From Flavobacteriaceae bacterium UBA3339 (GTDB lineage Bacteria; Bacteroidota; Bacteroidia; Flavobacteriales; Flavobacteriaceae): DNA of 64,000 nucleotides. The stretch is taken from assembly GCA_002360925.1 (NCBI GenBank), contig DERN01000002.1:1-64000 (forward strand), written 5' to 3'. A program made the position numbers and the translations under genes. The notes under the pieces are model-generated. The model was not told the origin of the DNA, searched no databases, and worked only from the letters and a program-made list of their open reading frames with translations. Positions within the stretch are counted from its first letter, which is position 1. Each line of letters opens with the position of its first letter. Shown here piece by piece: positions 51,777 through 60,572 of this stretch.

Positions 51777-51784
51777 TACTTTTG
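51777..51784 (+). promoter_or_regulatory. -7 box near small basic gene
   Basis: TACTTTTG matches TAnnTTTG but ends only two bases before the ATG at 51787, so the transcript would start inside that gene. It may serve sbcD instead, or be chance. Confidence 0.3.
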
Positions 51785-51786
51785 TT

Positions 51787-51942
51787 ATGGGAAGAAGAAA
51801 TGAAGTCAATCGATTAGCGCATAAAAAGAAAGTCGATCAAAAGAAGAAAAAAGAACAGGAAACCGCCTTATCTCGAAAAGAAAAATTAAAAGCAATTCAG
51901 CAACAATTTTTAAAACAAAACAATTCCGAAAATCAAGAATAA
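51787..51942 (+). CDS. Small basic Lys-rich protein
   Basis: A 51-residue protein beginning MGRRNEVNRLAHKKKVDQKK and made of charged residues, about one-third Lys and Arg, probably one long helix. It starts 26 bases after the YchJ-like gene and ends one base before sbcD, and no other reading explains the gap, so it is likely a real co-translated gene. Function unknown; nucleic-acid binding is only a guess from charge. Confidence 0.65.
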   Translation: MGRRNEVNRLAHKKKVDQKKKKEQETALSRKEKLKAIQQQFLKQNNSENQE

Positions 51943-51943
51943 A

Positions 51944-53149
51944 ATGAAAATACTGCATACCGCCGATTGGCACTTAGGAAAACGTTTAGATCATTTTTCT
52001 CGGTTTGAAGAACAGCTTGCTGTTATGGACGAAATTGTTTCAATTGCTAATGATCAAGAAGTTGATTTGGTCATTATTGCGGGCGATTTATTCGATAATT
52101 TTAATCCAAGTACCGAAGCGGTTGAGCTTTTTTACAAAACCTTAAAACGATTGACGAATAACGGAAAAAGACCGGTTATTGCGATTTCGGGAAATCACGA
52201 TTCGCCAAATTTAATCGATGCCCCGGATCCTTTAGCACACGAATGTGGTATTATTTTAATTGGTTTTCCGTATGCAAAAGTGCAAACTTTTTCGTTAGAA
52301 CATTTTAAAATTACAAAATCAGCAGAAGGTTTTATTGAATTAAAAATAAACGAAATCGATTTTCCAATTCGAATTTTACATACGCCTTACGCCAACGAAA
52401 TTCGTTTAAAACAATATTTAGGCGAAAACAAAGAAGACGAATTAAATCGTGTTTTAGCCGATCATTGGCACAATTTAGCCGAAACGTATTGTGATATAAA
52501 CGGAGTTAATCTTTTAACCACGCATTTGTATATGAACAAACGTGGGAGCGAAATTTTGGAAGAACCCGAAGGTGAAAAACCAATTAAAATAGGCAATGCC
52601 GACATGATTTATTCCGATGCTATTCCAACTCAAATTCAATATACCGCTTTAGGGCATTTACACGGTTTTAAAAATATTGGCACCGAAGAAAAACCGGTTA
52701 TTTATTCGTCATCGCCTTTGTGTTACAGCTTTAGCGAAGCCGGACAAACCAAATATGTAAATATTGTAACGCTGTTTCCAGGTTCTAATGCAACTTTTGA
52801 ACGCATTGTTTTAAAAAACGGAAAAGCTTTAGTTCGCAAGCAATTTGTAGGAGTCGATGAAGCTTTATTGTGGCTAAATGCAAATCAAGATATTTTAATT
52901 GAACTCACAATCGAAACCGAAACATTTTTAAAAGCCGAAGAACGAAAAGCGTTGTATCAAGCGCATCAAGGTATTATTCATTTAATTCCGAAAGTGCGTT
53001 TAGCAGATGAAACTTCTTCTCATTTACACGAAATTAATTTGAATCAAAATATAAGCGATTTGTTTGTAGATTATTTTAAATCGAAAAATGGAAATCAAGA
53101 ACCAAACGACGATTTGAAAAAACTTTTTCAAGAGATTTTGAATAAATAA
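51944..53149 (+). CDS. sbcD: Exonuclease SbcCD subunit D
   Basis: A 401-residue Mre11-type nuclease. Metal motifs: TADWHLGKRL (6-15), GDLFDNF, SGNHDSP, THLYMN and GHLHGF. With SbcC it cuts hairpins and blocked DNA ends. It follows the small basic gene by one base. sbcC starts 166 bases on, beyond a repeat element. Confidence 0.96.
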   Translation: MKILHTADWHLGKRLDHFSRFEEQLAVMDEIVSIANDQEVDLVIIAGDLFDNFNPSTEAVELFYKTLKRLTNNGKRPVIAISGNHDSPNLIDAPDPLAHECGIILIGFPYAKVQTFSLEHFKITKSAEGFIELKINEIDFPIRILHTPYANEIRLKQYLGENKEDELNRVLADHWHNLAETYCDINGVNLLTTHLYMNKRGSEILEEPEGEKPIKIGNADMIYSDAIPTQIQYTALGHLHGFKNIGTEEKPVIYSSSPLCYSFSEAGQTKYVNIVTLFPGSNATFERIVLKNGKALVRKQFVGVDEALLWLNANQDILIELTIETETFLKAEERKALYQAHQGIIHLIPKVRLADETSSHLHEINLNQNISDLFVDYFKSKNGNQEPNDDLKKLFQEILNK

Positions 53150-53180
53150 GGTATGTTTAATATAGCTAAAATATCTCAAA

Positions 53181-53256
53181 GAGATTCTTCGCTTCATTTC
53201 ATTTTGCTCTGAATGACAAAGATGTTTAGTTGTCATTCCGACAAAGGAGGAATCTT
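53181..53256. repeat. Inverted-repeat element, copy C
   Basis: A hairpin is formed by GAATGACAA (53211-53219) and TTGTCATTC (53230-53238), with outer arms AGATTC (53182-53187) and GAATCT (53250-53255). The ends match the TTGTCATTC end of copy B. It sits in the 166-base gap between sbcD and sbcC, which holds no gene. Confidence 0.6.
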
Positions 53257-53315
53257 TAAAAAAAACTATTTAATCTTAGAAACATCTCAGTTTAAAACTG
53301 TAAAACAAAAAGTAC

Positions 53316-56300
53316 ATGATACCGATAAAATTGACCATAGAAGGATTGTATTCTTATCAGCAACGCCAAATAATCGATTTTGAACATTTGACCGAAGCTG
53401 GACTTTTTGGGATTTTCGGAGCAGTTGGTTCCGGAAAATCATCTATTTTAGAAGCCATTTCATATGCTCTGTACGGCGAAACCGAACGTTTAAATGCGCG
53501 CGATAAACGCACTTATAATATGATGAATTTAAAATCGAATCGTTCGTATATCGAGTTTGATTTTAAAAACCACGAAGGCAATTTGTATCGGGCATCGCGT
53601 GAATTTAAAAGGAATTCTAAAAATTTCGAAGATATTCGTCCTCCGGTTGTGACTTTTTATCGTTGGAAAAATGAACAATGGATCCCGTTAGAACATTCTG
53701 AAGCTGAAAAAATTATCGGTTTAAGTTATACGAATTTTAAGCGCACGATTATTATTCCGCAAGGTCAATTTAAAGAGTTTTTAGAATTAGGCGAAGCTGA
53801 TCGCACTAAAATGATGAAAGAAATTTTTGGACTTCAAAAGTACGATCTACAAGAAAATACCAGTCGATTAAATAAACAAAATCAAACCGAATTAGATCAA
53901 TTAGAAGGACAATTAAAAGGTTTTACAACAGTTTCAAAGGAAGAAATTGACTTGATTGAAACGCAATTACAAAAAGCACAATGGTCTTACGAAACGTTAT
54001 CAGCAACTTCCGAAAAAGGACAAGCAATTTTTGAACAGTTAAAAAGTACCAAGAAAGATGTTGAGAATTTAGCGCAAAAGAAAAACGAATTTCAAGAATT
54101 AGAAAAGGAAAAAATCGAAATCGATCTTAAAAAATCGAGAATCGATGAATACGAAAAAATCTACTTGGCTTTTCATTCTTTATTAAAAGAACAGAATAGA
54201 CTTCAAACTGAAATTCAATCTAAAGAAAAAGAAATTACTTCTCAAAAAACAACTCAAAATGCAATCGATTCACAATTGTTAGAAGTTGAAAACGAATTGA
54301 TTTCTTTAAAATCGGCATATGAAAATTTGTCTTTAAAACGTCAGGAAGAAAACGATTGGCTTTTGATTTCGCAAAATATCGAAAGTTTAGAGAAGAAAAC
54401 AGCTTTAAAAGATCGCATGCAAAAAGGCGAAGATGCAGTTTTAAAAGTGCAAGAAAATGTAGTGCGTTTAGAAAACGAAATTGAAAAGAACGAAACGCTT
54501 TTACAACAACTTTCGCAACAAAAAACCGATACACAATTACTCATACAAATCGATCAATGGTTTGCTCAACAAAATCATTTAAAACAAGCGTTAAATTCAC
54601 AAGAACAAAAGGTTGTTCAGCAAAAAGAGCAAATCGAAAAACTGTCTGAAACAGCAAAATTAATGCAGTTAAATTTGCAAACTTTTGACGAAGAATATCT
54701 TCAATTCAAAAACCAATTCGACGAAAAAAAACAGCAAATCGAAACACAAAAAAATCAATTATCGGTTCAACAACAAATGGCGCATTATGTGCACGAATTG
54801 CACGACGGAAAACCGTGTCCGTTATGCGGCGCATTAGAACATCCGGAAATTGTAGAACCGCAAGATGTTTCGAAAAGCTTAGAATTACTTCAGTCAGAAT
54901 TTAAAAACAACGAGGAACTCTTTGTAAAATGGCAGGAAAAATGGCAACAAGTTGAGCGTTTAAAAGATCGCGAAAAGATTTTTACAAATCAATTTAAATT
55001 AGAAAGCGAACAATTAAACGTTTTGCAAGAAGAGTTTAATAAACATGAAACGCTTTTTGTCTGGAAAGCATTCGACCGAACAAATCAGGAAGATTTTCAA
55101 CAGAAAAAACAAGCTTCGTTACAGCACGAAAAGCAGATTGAACAAACAACCGAAAAGATCGCAAAACTTAGAAAAGAGTGGAATAATGAACGAGTAAATT
55201 TCGAGAAATATCGTACTGCTTTAGACGAATTTAAAAAGCAAAAAATAGAATTCGAATCAAAAATTCAACAAAACAAATCGTTACTTAAGGTTTTATCTTG
55301 GGAAGAAAAAACTTCTTTAACTATTTTCGAAGCACAAAATCAATTAGAAGAATTAAAAGCTTTAAATCATTTAGTTGAAACAAAATATCAACAATTTACG
55401 GAACAAAAAAATCAATTTAGTTCACAAAAAACAGCTTTATTAGCTACGATAAATGTATTGCAGCAACAAATTGTTCCATTACAAAAAGAATTAGAAACAC
55501 AGGAATCATTGTTAAATTCGGCATTATTAAAACATGAGATTGAACAAATTAACGATGTTTTAATGGTGTTAGAACAACAAATAGATGTTACAAAAGAACG
55601 CAAAACTATTGAAGAATTTTCGATTCGATATCAAACTTTAAACTCCCAAATTCAGGAATTAGAAACAAAATTAGCTTCGTTAGAATGGAGTTTTGAAAAA
55701 TTTGAAAAGCAACAACAATTGGTTTCAGAAATTGCCACACAATTAAAACAAGCAACTGAACTTCGGGCAACTTTAAACGCAGAAAAGCAACGCTTAGCCA
55801 AAGCTTTTGATGAAAAACACGCTTTATTAGAAAAACAATCGTCTTTACAAAACCGTGCCGAAAACCTTAAAATTCTAATGAGTTTATTTAAAGCTGCCGG
55901 ATTTGTGCAATACGTTTCATCGATTTATTTGCGTCAATTATGCGATCATGCTAACGAACGTTTTCATCGAATGACACGAAATCAATTGAGTTTACAATTA
56001 AACGATAAAGGCGATTTTGAAATCATCGATTACTTAAACGAAGGCAAAAGTAGAAGTGTAAAAACACTTTCGGGCGGGCAAGCTTTTCAGGCTTCTTTGA
56101 GTTTGGCGTTGGCGTTGGCAGAAAGCGTTCAGACAAATGCTAAAGCCGATAAAAACTTTTTCTTTATCGACGAAGGTTTTGGAACGCAAGATGCCGAATC
56201 GGTTAATATTGTTTTTGAAACGCTTACGAGCTTGCAAAAAGAAAACAGAATTGTAGGAATTATTTCGCACGTAGAAGAACTAAAAGAGCGTATTCCAATA

Positions 56301-56357
56301 TCGTTATCCATCGTAAAAGACGAAGAAAAAGGAAGTTTGATCGAAGTGAATTTGTAA
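53316..56357 (+). CDS. sbcC: Exonuclease SbcCD subunit C
   Basis: A 1013-residue Rad50-type ATPase. Walker A is GAVGSGKSS (34-42); two long coiled coils (about 170-480 and 530-830) flank the zinc hook KPCPLCGA with C501 and C504; the signature LSGGQAF and Walker B FFFIDEGFGTQD close the C-terminal ATPase half. The Q-loop region IIPQGQFKEFLELG is also visible. It forms the ATPase arms of the SbcCD nuclease. Confidence 0.97.
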   Translation: MIPIKLTIEGLYSYQQRQIIDFEHLTEAGLFGIFGAVGSGKSSILEAISYALYGETERLNARDKRTYNMMNLKSNRSYIEFDFKNHEGNLYRASREFKRNSKNFEDIRPPVVTFYRWKNEQWIPLEHSEAEKIIGLSYTNFKRTIIIPQGQFKEFLELGEADRTKMMKEIFGLQKYDLQENTSRLNKQNQTELDQLEGQLKGFTTVSKEEIDLIETQLQKAQWSYETLSATSEKGQAIFEQLKSTKKDVENLAQKKNEFQELEKEKIEIDLKKSRIDEYEKIYLAFHSLLKEQNRLQTEIQSKEKEITSQKTTQNAIDSQLLEVENELISLKSAYENLSLKRQEENDWLLISQNIESLEKKTALKDRMQKGEDAVLKVQENVVRLENEIEKNETLLQQLSQQKTDTQLLIQIDQWFAQQNHLKQALNSQEQKVVQQKEQIEKLSETAKLMQLNLQTFDEEYLQFKNQFDEKKQQIETQKNQLSVQQQMAHYVHELHDGKPCPLCGALEHPEIVEPQDVSKSLELLQSEFKNNEELFVKWQEKWQQVERLKDREKIFTNQFKLESEQLNVLQEEFNKHETLFVWKAFDRTNQEDFQQKKQASLQHEKQIEQTTEKIAKLRKEWNNERVNFEKYRTALDEFKKQKIEFESKIQQNKSLLKVLSWEEKTSLTIFEAQNQLEELKALNHLVETKYQQFTEQKNQFSSQKTALLATINVLQQQIVPLQKELETQESLLNSALLKHEIEQINDVLMVLEQQIDVTKERKTIEEFSIRYQTLNSQIQELETKLASLEWSFEKFEKQQQLVSEIATQLKQATELRATLNAEKQRLAKAFDEKHALLEKQSSLQNRAENLKILMSLFKAAGFVQYVSSIYLRQLCDHANERFHRMTRNQLSLQLNDKGDFEIIDYLNEGKSRSVKTLSGGQAFQASLSLALALAESVQTNAKADKNFFFIDEGFGTQDAESVNIVFETLTSLQKENRIVGIISHVEELKERIPISLSIVKDEEKGSLIEVNL

Positions 56358-56437
56358 CCGAATTCCTTAGTACAAACATAACTTTTTAAAAACGCTGAAT
56401 TTACATCGGAATCATACTTTTAGGCAAACATTTACGT

Positions 56438-57262
56438 ATGAAAAGAATCGTTGAAGTTGCCGTAATTTCCGACACACATTTAGGGACTTACGGTTGTAAA
56501 GCCAAAGAGTTACTGAATTATTTAAAGTCGATTGATCCGAAAGTGTTGATTTTAAATGGAGATTTTATCGACATATGGCAATTCAAAAAAAGTTATTTTC
56601 CCGAAAGTCATTTAGAGGTTATCAAATACATTTTAAATTTGTCGCTTTCTAATCGTCAGGTGATTTATTTGACTGGAAATCACGATGAATTCCTTCGAAA
56701 ATTCTCTCCGATGACATTTGGGAAAATTCAATTAGCCGACAAATATGTCTTTGAATTGGACGGAAAGAAAACTTGGGTGTTTCATGGCGATGTGTTTGAT
56801 TCTTCTGTTCAGCATTCAAAATGGATCGCCAAATTGGGTGGAATCGGATACGATTATTTGATTCGATTAAACAATGTAACGAATTGGTTTTTAATGAAAT
56901 TAGGACGAGAAAAATACTCTTTTTCTAAAAAAATCAAGAACAATATTAAAAAAGCAGTTAAATTTATTGGAGATTTTGAACAAACTGCTTCGGAATTAGC
57001 AATCGAAAACAATTTTGATTATGTAATTTGCGGACACATTCATCAACCTCAAAAAAGAGTTATCAGTAATCAAAAAGGAAGTTGTTTATATTTAAATTCG
57101 GGCGATTGGATCGAAAATTTAACCGCTTTGGAATATTCGAATGGTTCGTGGGAAATTTACCATTACGAAAACGATTTATTAGTTGAATTAATTGCTTCGT
57201 TAGATCAAAAAGCAACACCAATTCCGGAATCGTACAAAGAAATTGAAACGCTTTTTAAATGA
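56438..57262 (+). CDS. LpxH-like metallophosphoesterase
   Basis: A 274-residue calcineurin-type phosphoesterase with SDTHLGTYG, NGDFIDIW, TGNHDE, FHGDVFDSS and CGHIHQP. The layout is that of UDP-2,3-diacylglucosamine hydrolase (lipid A synthesis), but LpxH relatives also include other enzymes, so I give no symbol. It overlaps the glycosyltransferase by four bases. Confidence 0.85.
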   Translation: MKRIVEVAVISDTHLGTYGCKAKELLNYLKSIDPKVLILNGDFIDIWQFKKSYFPESHLEVIKYILNLSLSNRQVIYLTGNHDEFLRKFSPMTFGKIQLADKYVFELDGKKTWVFHGDVFDSSVQHSKWIAKLGGIGYDYLIRLNNVTNWFLMKLGREKYSFSKKIKNNIKKAVKFIGDFEQTASELAIENNFDYVICGHIHQPQKRVISNQKGSCLYLNSGDWIENLTALEYSNGSWEIYHYENDLLVELIASLDQKATPIPESYKEIETLFK

Positions 57263-58227
57263 AGATCCTGTACGCATTACAAGCAACCGGAAACGGACAC
57301 ATTGCAAGAGCAAATGTTTTAATTCCCAAATTGCGAAAAGAAGCCGAAGTTGATGTTTTTATTTCGGGACAAAACGCACAATTGTCTTTAAACTTTAAGG
57401 CGAAACACAATAAAGGCATTTCGCTTTTCTATTCGAAAAAGGGCGGATTAGATTACAAAAAAATAATCCAACAAAATTCCATTCATCAATTTTTAAAATC
57501 GGTAAAAGAATTTCCTGTTCAATCGTACGATTTAATTATTAACGATTTTGAACCAGTTACGGCTTATGCGGCTAAAAAACATCAACAAAAAATTGTCGGA
57601 GTTAGTCATCAAGCAGCGGTTTTACATAAATTGGCTCCTAAACCTGAAGAAAAGTTTCATTTCAGCAAATTGATTTTTCAAAAATATGCTCCGATTAAAA
57701 ACTCTTTCGGATTGCATTTTACCAAATACGATCCAACTATTTTTCATCCTATTTTAAGAGATTCCATCACTTCGCTTCAACCTCAGCAACACGATTATTT
57801 TCTGGTTTATTTACCGAGTTTTTACAATGAAAACATCTACAAAGAATTATCGAAAATAAAAGAAGTCGAATGGATCATTTTTTCGCCTTCCAGCAAAGTG
57901 TCCAAAAGACAACAAAACTGCACCTTTATGCCAATTGATGAACAATTATTCGTTTCGTATTTAACAAATGCAAAAGGCGTTTTGTGCGGTGCCGGATTTG
58001 AATTTCCTGCCGAAGTATTGCAATTGAAAAAGATGTTGTACGTGATTCCTATAAAAGGTCAGTTTGAACAATATTGCAATTTTTTGGCTTTGAAAGAATT
58101 AGGCGTTACGGGATCTAAAGATTTAAATGCAGCGAAAATCAGGAAATGGATTGAATCGCAATTCGTTTTAGACATTTCGTTTAAAGACGAATCGCAAGAG
58201 TTAATTGAACGAGTACTCAGTTTTTAA
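57259..58227 (+). CDS. GT-B-type glycosyltransferase
   Basis: A 322-residue protein that starts KILYALQATGNGHIARA, with the GNGH turn seen in MurG-like and UGT-like GT-B enzymes, and ends with GVLCGAGFEFPAEVLQLKK and KGQFEQ for the nucleotide-sugar site. The acceptor is unknown; with the LpxH-like partner, a lipid or envelope sugar is likely (inference). Confidence 0.87.
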   Translation: MKILYALQATGNGHIARANVLIPKLRKEAEVDVFISGQNAQLSLNFKAKHNKGISLFYSKKGGLDYKKIIQQNSIHQFLKSVKEFPVQSYDLIINDFEPVTAYAAKKHQQKIVGVSHQAAVLHKLAPKPEEKFHFSKLIFQKYAPIKNSFGLHFTKYDPTIFHPILRDSITSLQPQQHDYFLVYLPSFYNENIYKELSKIKEVEWIIFSPSSKVSKRQQNCTFMPIDEQLFVSYLTNAKGVLCGAGFEFPAEVLQLKKMLYVIPIKGQFEQYCNFLALKELGVTGSKDLNAAKIRKWIESQFVLDISFKDESQELIERVLSF

Positions 58228-58244
58228 TTTGAATATAGTTAATT

Positions 58245-58278
58245 AAAAAAACCGCTTACAAAATGTTAAGCGGTTTTT
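58245..58278. terminator. Bidirectional terminator
   Basis: AAAAACCGCTTA and TAAGCGGTTTTT form a 12-bp stem between the glycosyltransferase (+) and the FKBP gene (-). Confidence 0.88.
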
Positions 58279-58281
58279 GTT

Positions 58282-58785
58282 TTATTCGTGTGTTTCGTTT
58301 CCATCAATTCCGTGAGCGTGTCCGTGCGATAATTCTTCTTCTGTTGCAGGACGTGTAGTTAAAATTTCAACATCGAAATTCAATGTTTTTCCAGCCATTG
58401 GATGATTTAAATCGGCAACAACTGCGTTATCGTTTACTTCAACAACAACTGCGCGGAATTGATTTCCTTGATCGTCAGTTAAAGGTAACATCGCTCCAAC
58501 CGGCGGTAAACCAGATTCGCTAAACATATCTAAAGGTAATTGCGCAATCGCATTTGGATCTATTTCTCCGTAACCTTCTTCAGGTGTAATTACAAACGAT
58601 TTTTTATCTCCGATTGCCATTCCATTGATTTCATCTTCAAACTTAGGAATCATCATTCCTACGCCGTATAAAAATGTTAATGGTTGTTCTGCATTTGATT
58701 GCTCTACAAATACTTTTTCACCATTTTCGTCAATGGTATGTAACGTGTAGTTTAACGCAACTACGTGATTGTTTTCTATTGTCAT
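58282..58785 (-). CDS. SlyD-like FKBP peptidyl-prolyl isomerase
   Basis: A 167-residue FKBP with the insert-in-flap layout of SlyD: start NNHVVALNYTL, PLTFLYGVGMMIPKFE, and GYGEIDPNAI. The tail is His-rich (HGHAHGIDGNETHE), which could bind nickel, as in SlyD. Soluble, cytosolic. Confidence 0.93.
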   Translation of the reverse strand: MTIENNHVVALNYTLHTIDENGEKVFVEQSNAEQPLTFLYGVGMMIPKFEDEINGMAIGDKKSFVITPEEGYGEIDPNAIAQLPLDMFSESGLPPVGAMLPLTDDQGNQFRAVVVEVNDNAVVADLNHPMAGKTLNFDVEILTTRPATEEELSHGHAHGIDGNETHE

Positions 58786-58823
58786 GTGTTTGTTTTTAAG
58801 GATTATTTAATCCGAATGTTGCA

Positions 58824-58831
58824 CAAAGATA
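58824..58831 (-). promoter_or_regulatory. -7 box for FKBP gene
   Basis: The minus strand reads TATCTTTG, matching TAnnTTTG, 39 bases before the start codon. Confidence 0.55.
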
Positions 58832-58895
58832 CGTGTTTGAATTTAGTTGAAGTATTAAAAATAAGTGAAGTTTTTTTGATTGATTGAATATGTTT

Positions 58896-58930
58896 GAAAA
58901 AAGAAAGTCGCCAAAATTCTGGCGACTTTC
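58896..58930 (-). terminator. Terminator of U32-ferredoxin operon
   Basis: GAAAGTCGCC and GGCGACTTTC form a 10-bp stem with a following minus-strand CTTTTTTC. It lies 11 bases after the ferredoxin stop. Confidence 0.85.
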
Positions 58931-58940
58931 AAATTTGATT

Positions 58941-59171
58941 TTATATATTCTTTACCGAGATTATTTTTACCGGACAAGCTTTTGCGGCTTTATCACATGG
59001 CTCAAAAGCATCAAAAATCGGAGTTTTGATTGTAAAGAATCCTTTTTTTTCGGTTGATTTCAATAAAACCGATTTTCCGTCTTTTTTCGACATTCGAAAA
59101 TATTCAGGCGCAAATTCGGCACAATAATTACAACCAATACATTTGTCTCTTTGTAGTGTAATAATGACCAT
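58941..59171 (-). CDS. 4Fe-4S ferredoxin
   Basis: A 76-residue ferredoxin. One cluster is bound by C11, C14 and C17 (CIGCNYC) and C66 (KACPVK); C59 (EPCDKAAK) is extra. Its ATG overlaps the stop of the U32 gene in TAATG, so the two are made together and the ferredoxin probably feeds electrons to the U32 protein (inference). Confidence 0.93.
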   Translation of the reverse strand: MVIITLQRDKCIGCNYCAEFAPEYFRMSKKDGKSVLLKSTEKKGFFTIKTPIFDAFEPCDKAAKACPVKIISVKNI

Positions 59172-60424
59172 TATTCTTTCACTATTTTATATAATTTATC
59201 GGAAGGACGAACTCTGAAATCGGTTTTAAATGTAATCACATCCGATTTTTTAGCTGTTTTAGTATCCTCTTTTGCTTCAACCTGCATTCCCTTTATAACC
59301 ATTTCTTGAGATCCTGTTGTAGGACCTTGAATCAAAATCGTATCTCCGTCGGTTACATCATACGCTTCGACCAAAAATTCGGCAATGCTTGGTTTTACAT
59401 AATAATGACGACCTTTTCCAATATACAATTTCTTTTGCGTTGCGTTAGAACCAGGATTATCCGACCATTCACCTAATTTCTGTCCTAAATAATAACCCGA
59501 CCAAAAACCTCTGTTGTAAACCGTTTCTAATTGTTTCATCCAAACCGCAACTTTGTCTTTAGAATAATTTTCTTCTGCAATCGAATCAACCGCTTCTCTA
59601 TAACATTTTGTTACAGTTGCCACGTATTCTGGTGCGCGACCTCTTCCTTCAATCTTTAAAACTTTTACTCCGGTTTCGATTACTTGATCTAAAAAATCAA
59701 TCGTACATAAATCTTTTGGAGACATCATGTATTCATTATCTAATTCGATTTCAAAACCAGATTCCTGATCGATAACCGTATATTTTTTACGACAATTTTG
59801 TTTACAAGCACCTCTGTTTGCCGAAGAATTATGCGAATGAAGACTTAAATAACATTTTCCCGAAACTGCCATACAAAGAGCTCCGTGTCCAAATATTTCA
59901 ATTTCGACCAAATTTCCCGAAGGTCCTTTAATTTGTTCTTTTTCGATTTGCTGACAGATTTTCTTTACTTGCGACAAACTCAATTCACGACTCAAAACCA
60001 TAGTATCTGCAAATAATGCGTAAAACTTTACGGTTTCGATATTCGTAATATTAATTTGAGTAGAAATATGAATTTCCATTCCAATTTGACGCGCATACGA
60101 AATGACTGCTTGATCCATAGCAATTACCGCAGTTAAACCAGCTTCCTTTGCTTTATCTAACAAAGTTTTTATAATCGATAAATCATGATCGTAAATAATG
60201 GTGTTAAGCGTAAGATATGTTCTGACGTTTTTTTCGTTACATCTGCGGGCAATTTCGGGCAAATCATCGATCGTAAAATTAATGGTTGCTCTTGCGCGCA
60301 TATTAAGCTGCTCTACTCCAAAATAAACAGAATCTGCTCCATTATCCAATGCAGCCTGAAGCGAAGAAAAGTCTCCCGCAGGACACATTAACTCAATTTT
60401 TCCGCTTTGTGTCATAGTTTTCAT
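59171..60424 (-). CDS. U32-family protein (TrhP/RlhA-like)
   Basis: A 417-residue protein of peptidase family U32. Start LMCPAGDFSSLQAAL, and the family signature EIFGHGALCMAVSGKCYLS near residues 167-185, with C-x-Q-N-C in NRGACKQNCRKKY giving the Fe-S cysteines, and a C-terminal beta domain. Members known as TrhP and RlhA hydroxylate tRNA or 23S rRNA, and depend on iron-sulfur supply. An ATG 9 bases inside (60415) is possible, because the -7 box at 60435-60442 leaves a very short leader for 60424. Confidence 0.9.
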   Translation of the reverse strand: MKTMTQSGKIELMCPAGDFSSLQAALDNGADSVYFGVEQLNMRARATINFTIDDLPEIARRCNEKNVRTYLTLNTIIYDHDLSIIKTLLDKAKEAGLTAVIAMDQAVISYARQIGMEIHISTQINITNIETVKFYALFADTMVLSRELSLSQVKKICQQIEKEQIKGPSGNLVEIEIFGHGALCMAVSGKCYLSLHSHNSSANRGACKQNCRKKYTVIDQESGFEIELDNEYMMSPKDLCTIDFLDQVIETGVKVLKIEGRGRAPEYVATVTKCYREAVDSIAEENYSKDKVAVWMKQLETVYNRGFWSGYYLGQKLGEWSDNPGSNATQKKLYIGKGRHYYVKPSIAEFLVEAYDVTDGDTILIQGPTTGSQEMVIKGMQVEAKEDTKTAKKSDVITFKTDFRVRPSDKLYKIVKE

Positions 60425-60434
60425 AATTTTTTTG

Positions 60435-60442
60435 CAAAGATA
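60435..60442 (-). promoter_or_regulatory. -7 box for U32 operon
   Basis: The minus strand reads TATCTTTGC, matching TAnnTTTG, 11 bases before ATG 60424. Confidence 0.55.
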
Positions 60443-60510
60443 CGGAATATTACCTTTTTTTATTTTAGATTGAGTATGGATTGGGCTTATTTAAGCTCAA
60501 TTGTAGATAA

Positions 60511-60545
60511 CAAAAAAACCGTTCAACTTTTGCTGAACGGTTTTT
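60511..60545 (-). terminator. Terminator of acyl-CoA carboxylase operon
   Basis: AAAAACCGTTCA and TGAACGGTTTTT form a 12-bp stem, A-run on the plus strand giving T on the minus. It lies 28 bases after the pccB stop. Confidence 0.88.
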
Positions 60546-60572
60546 CATATCTAGAATTTAATTTCCAAAAGA

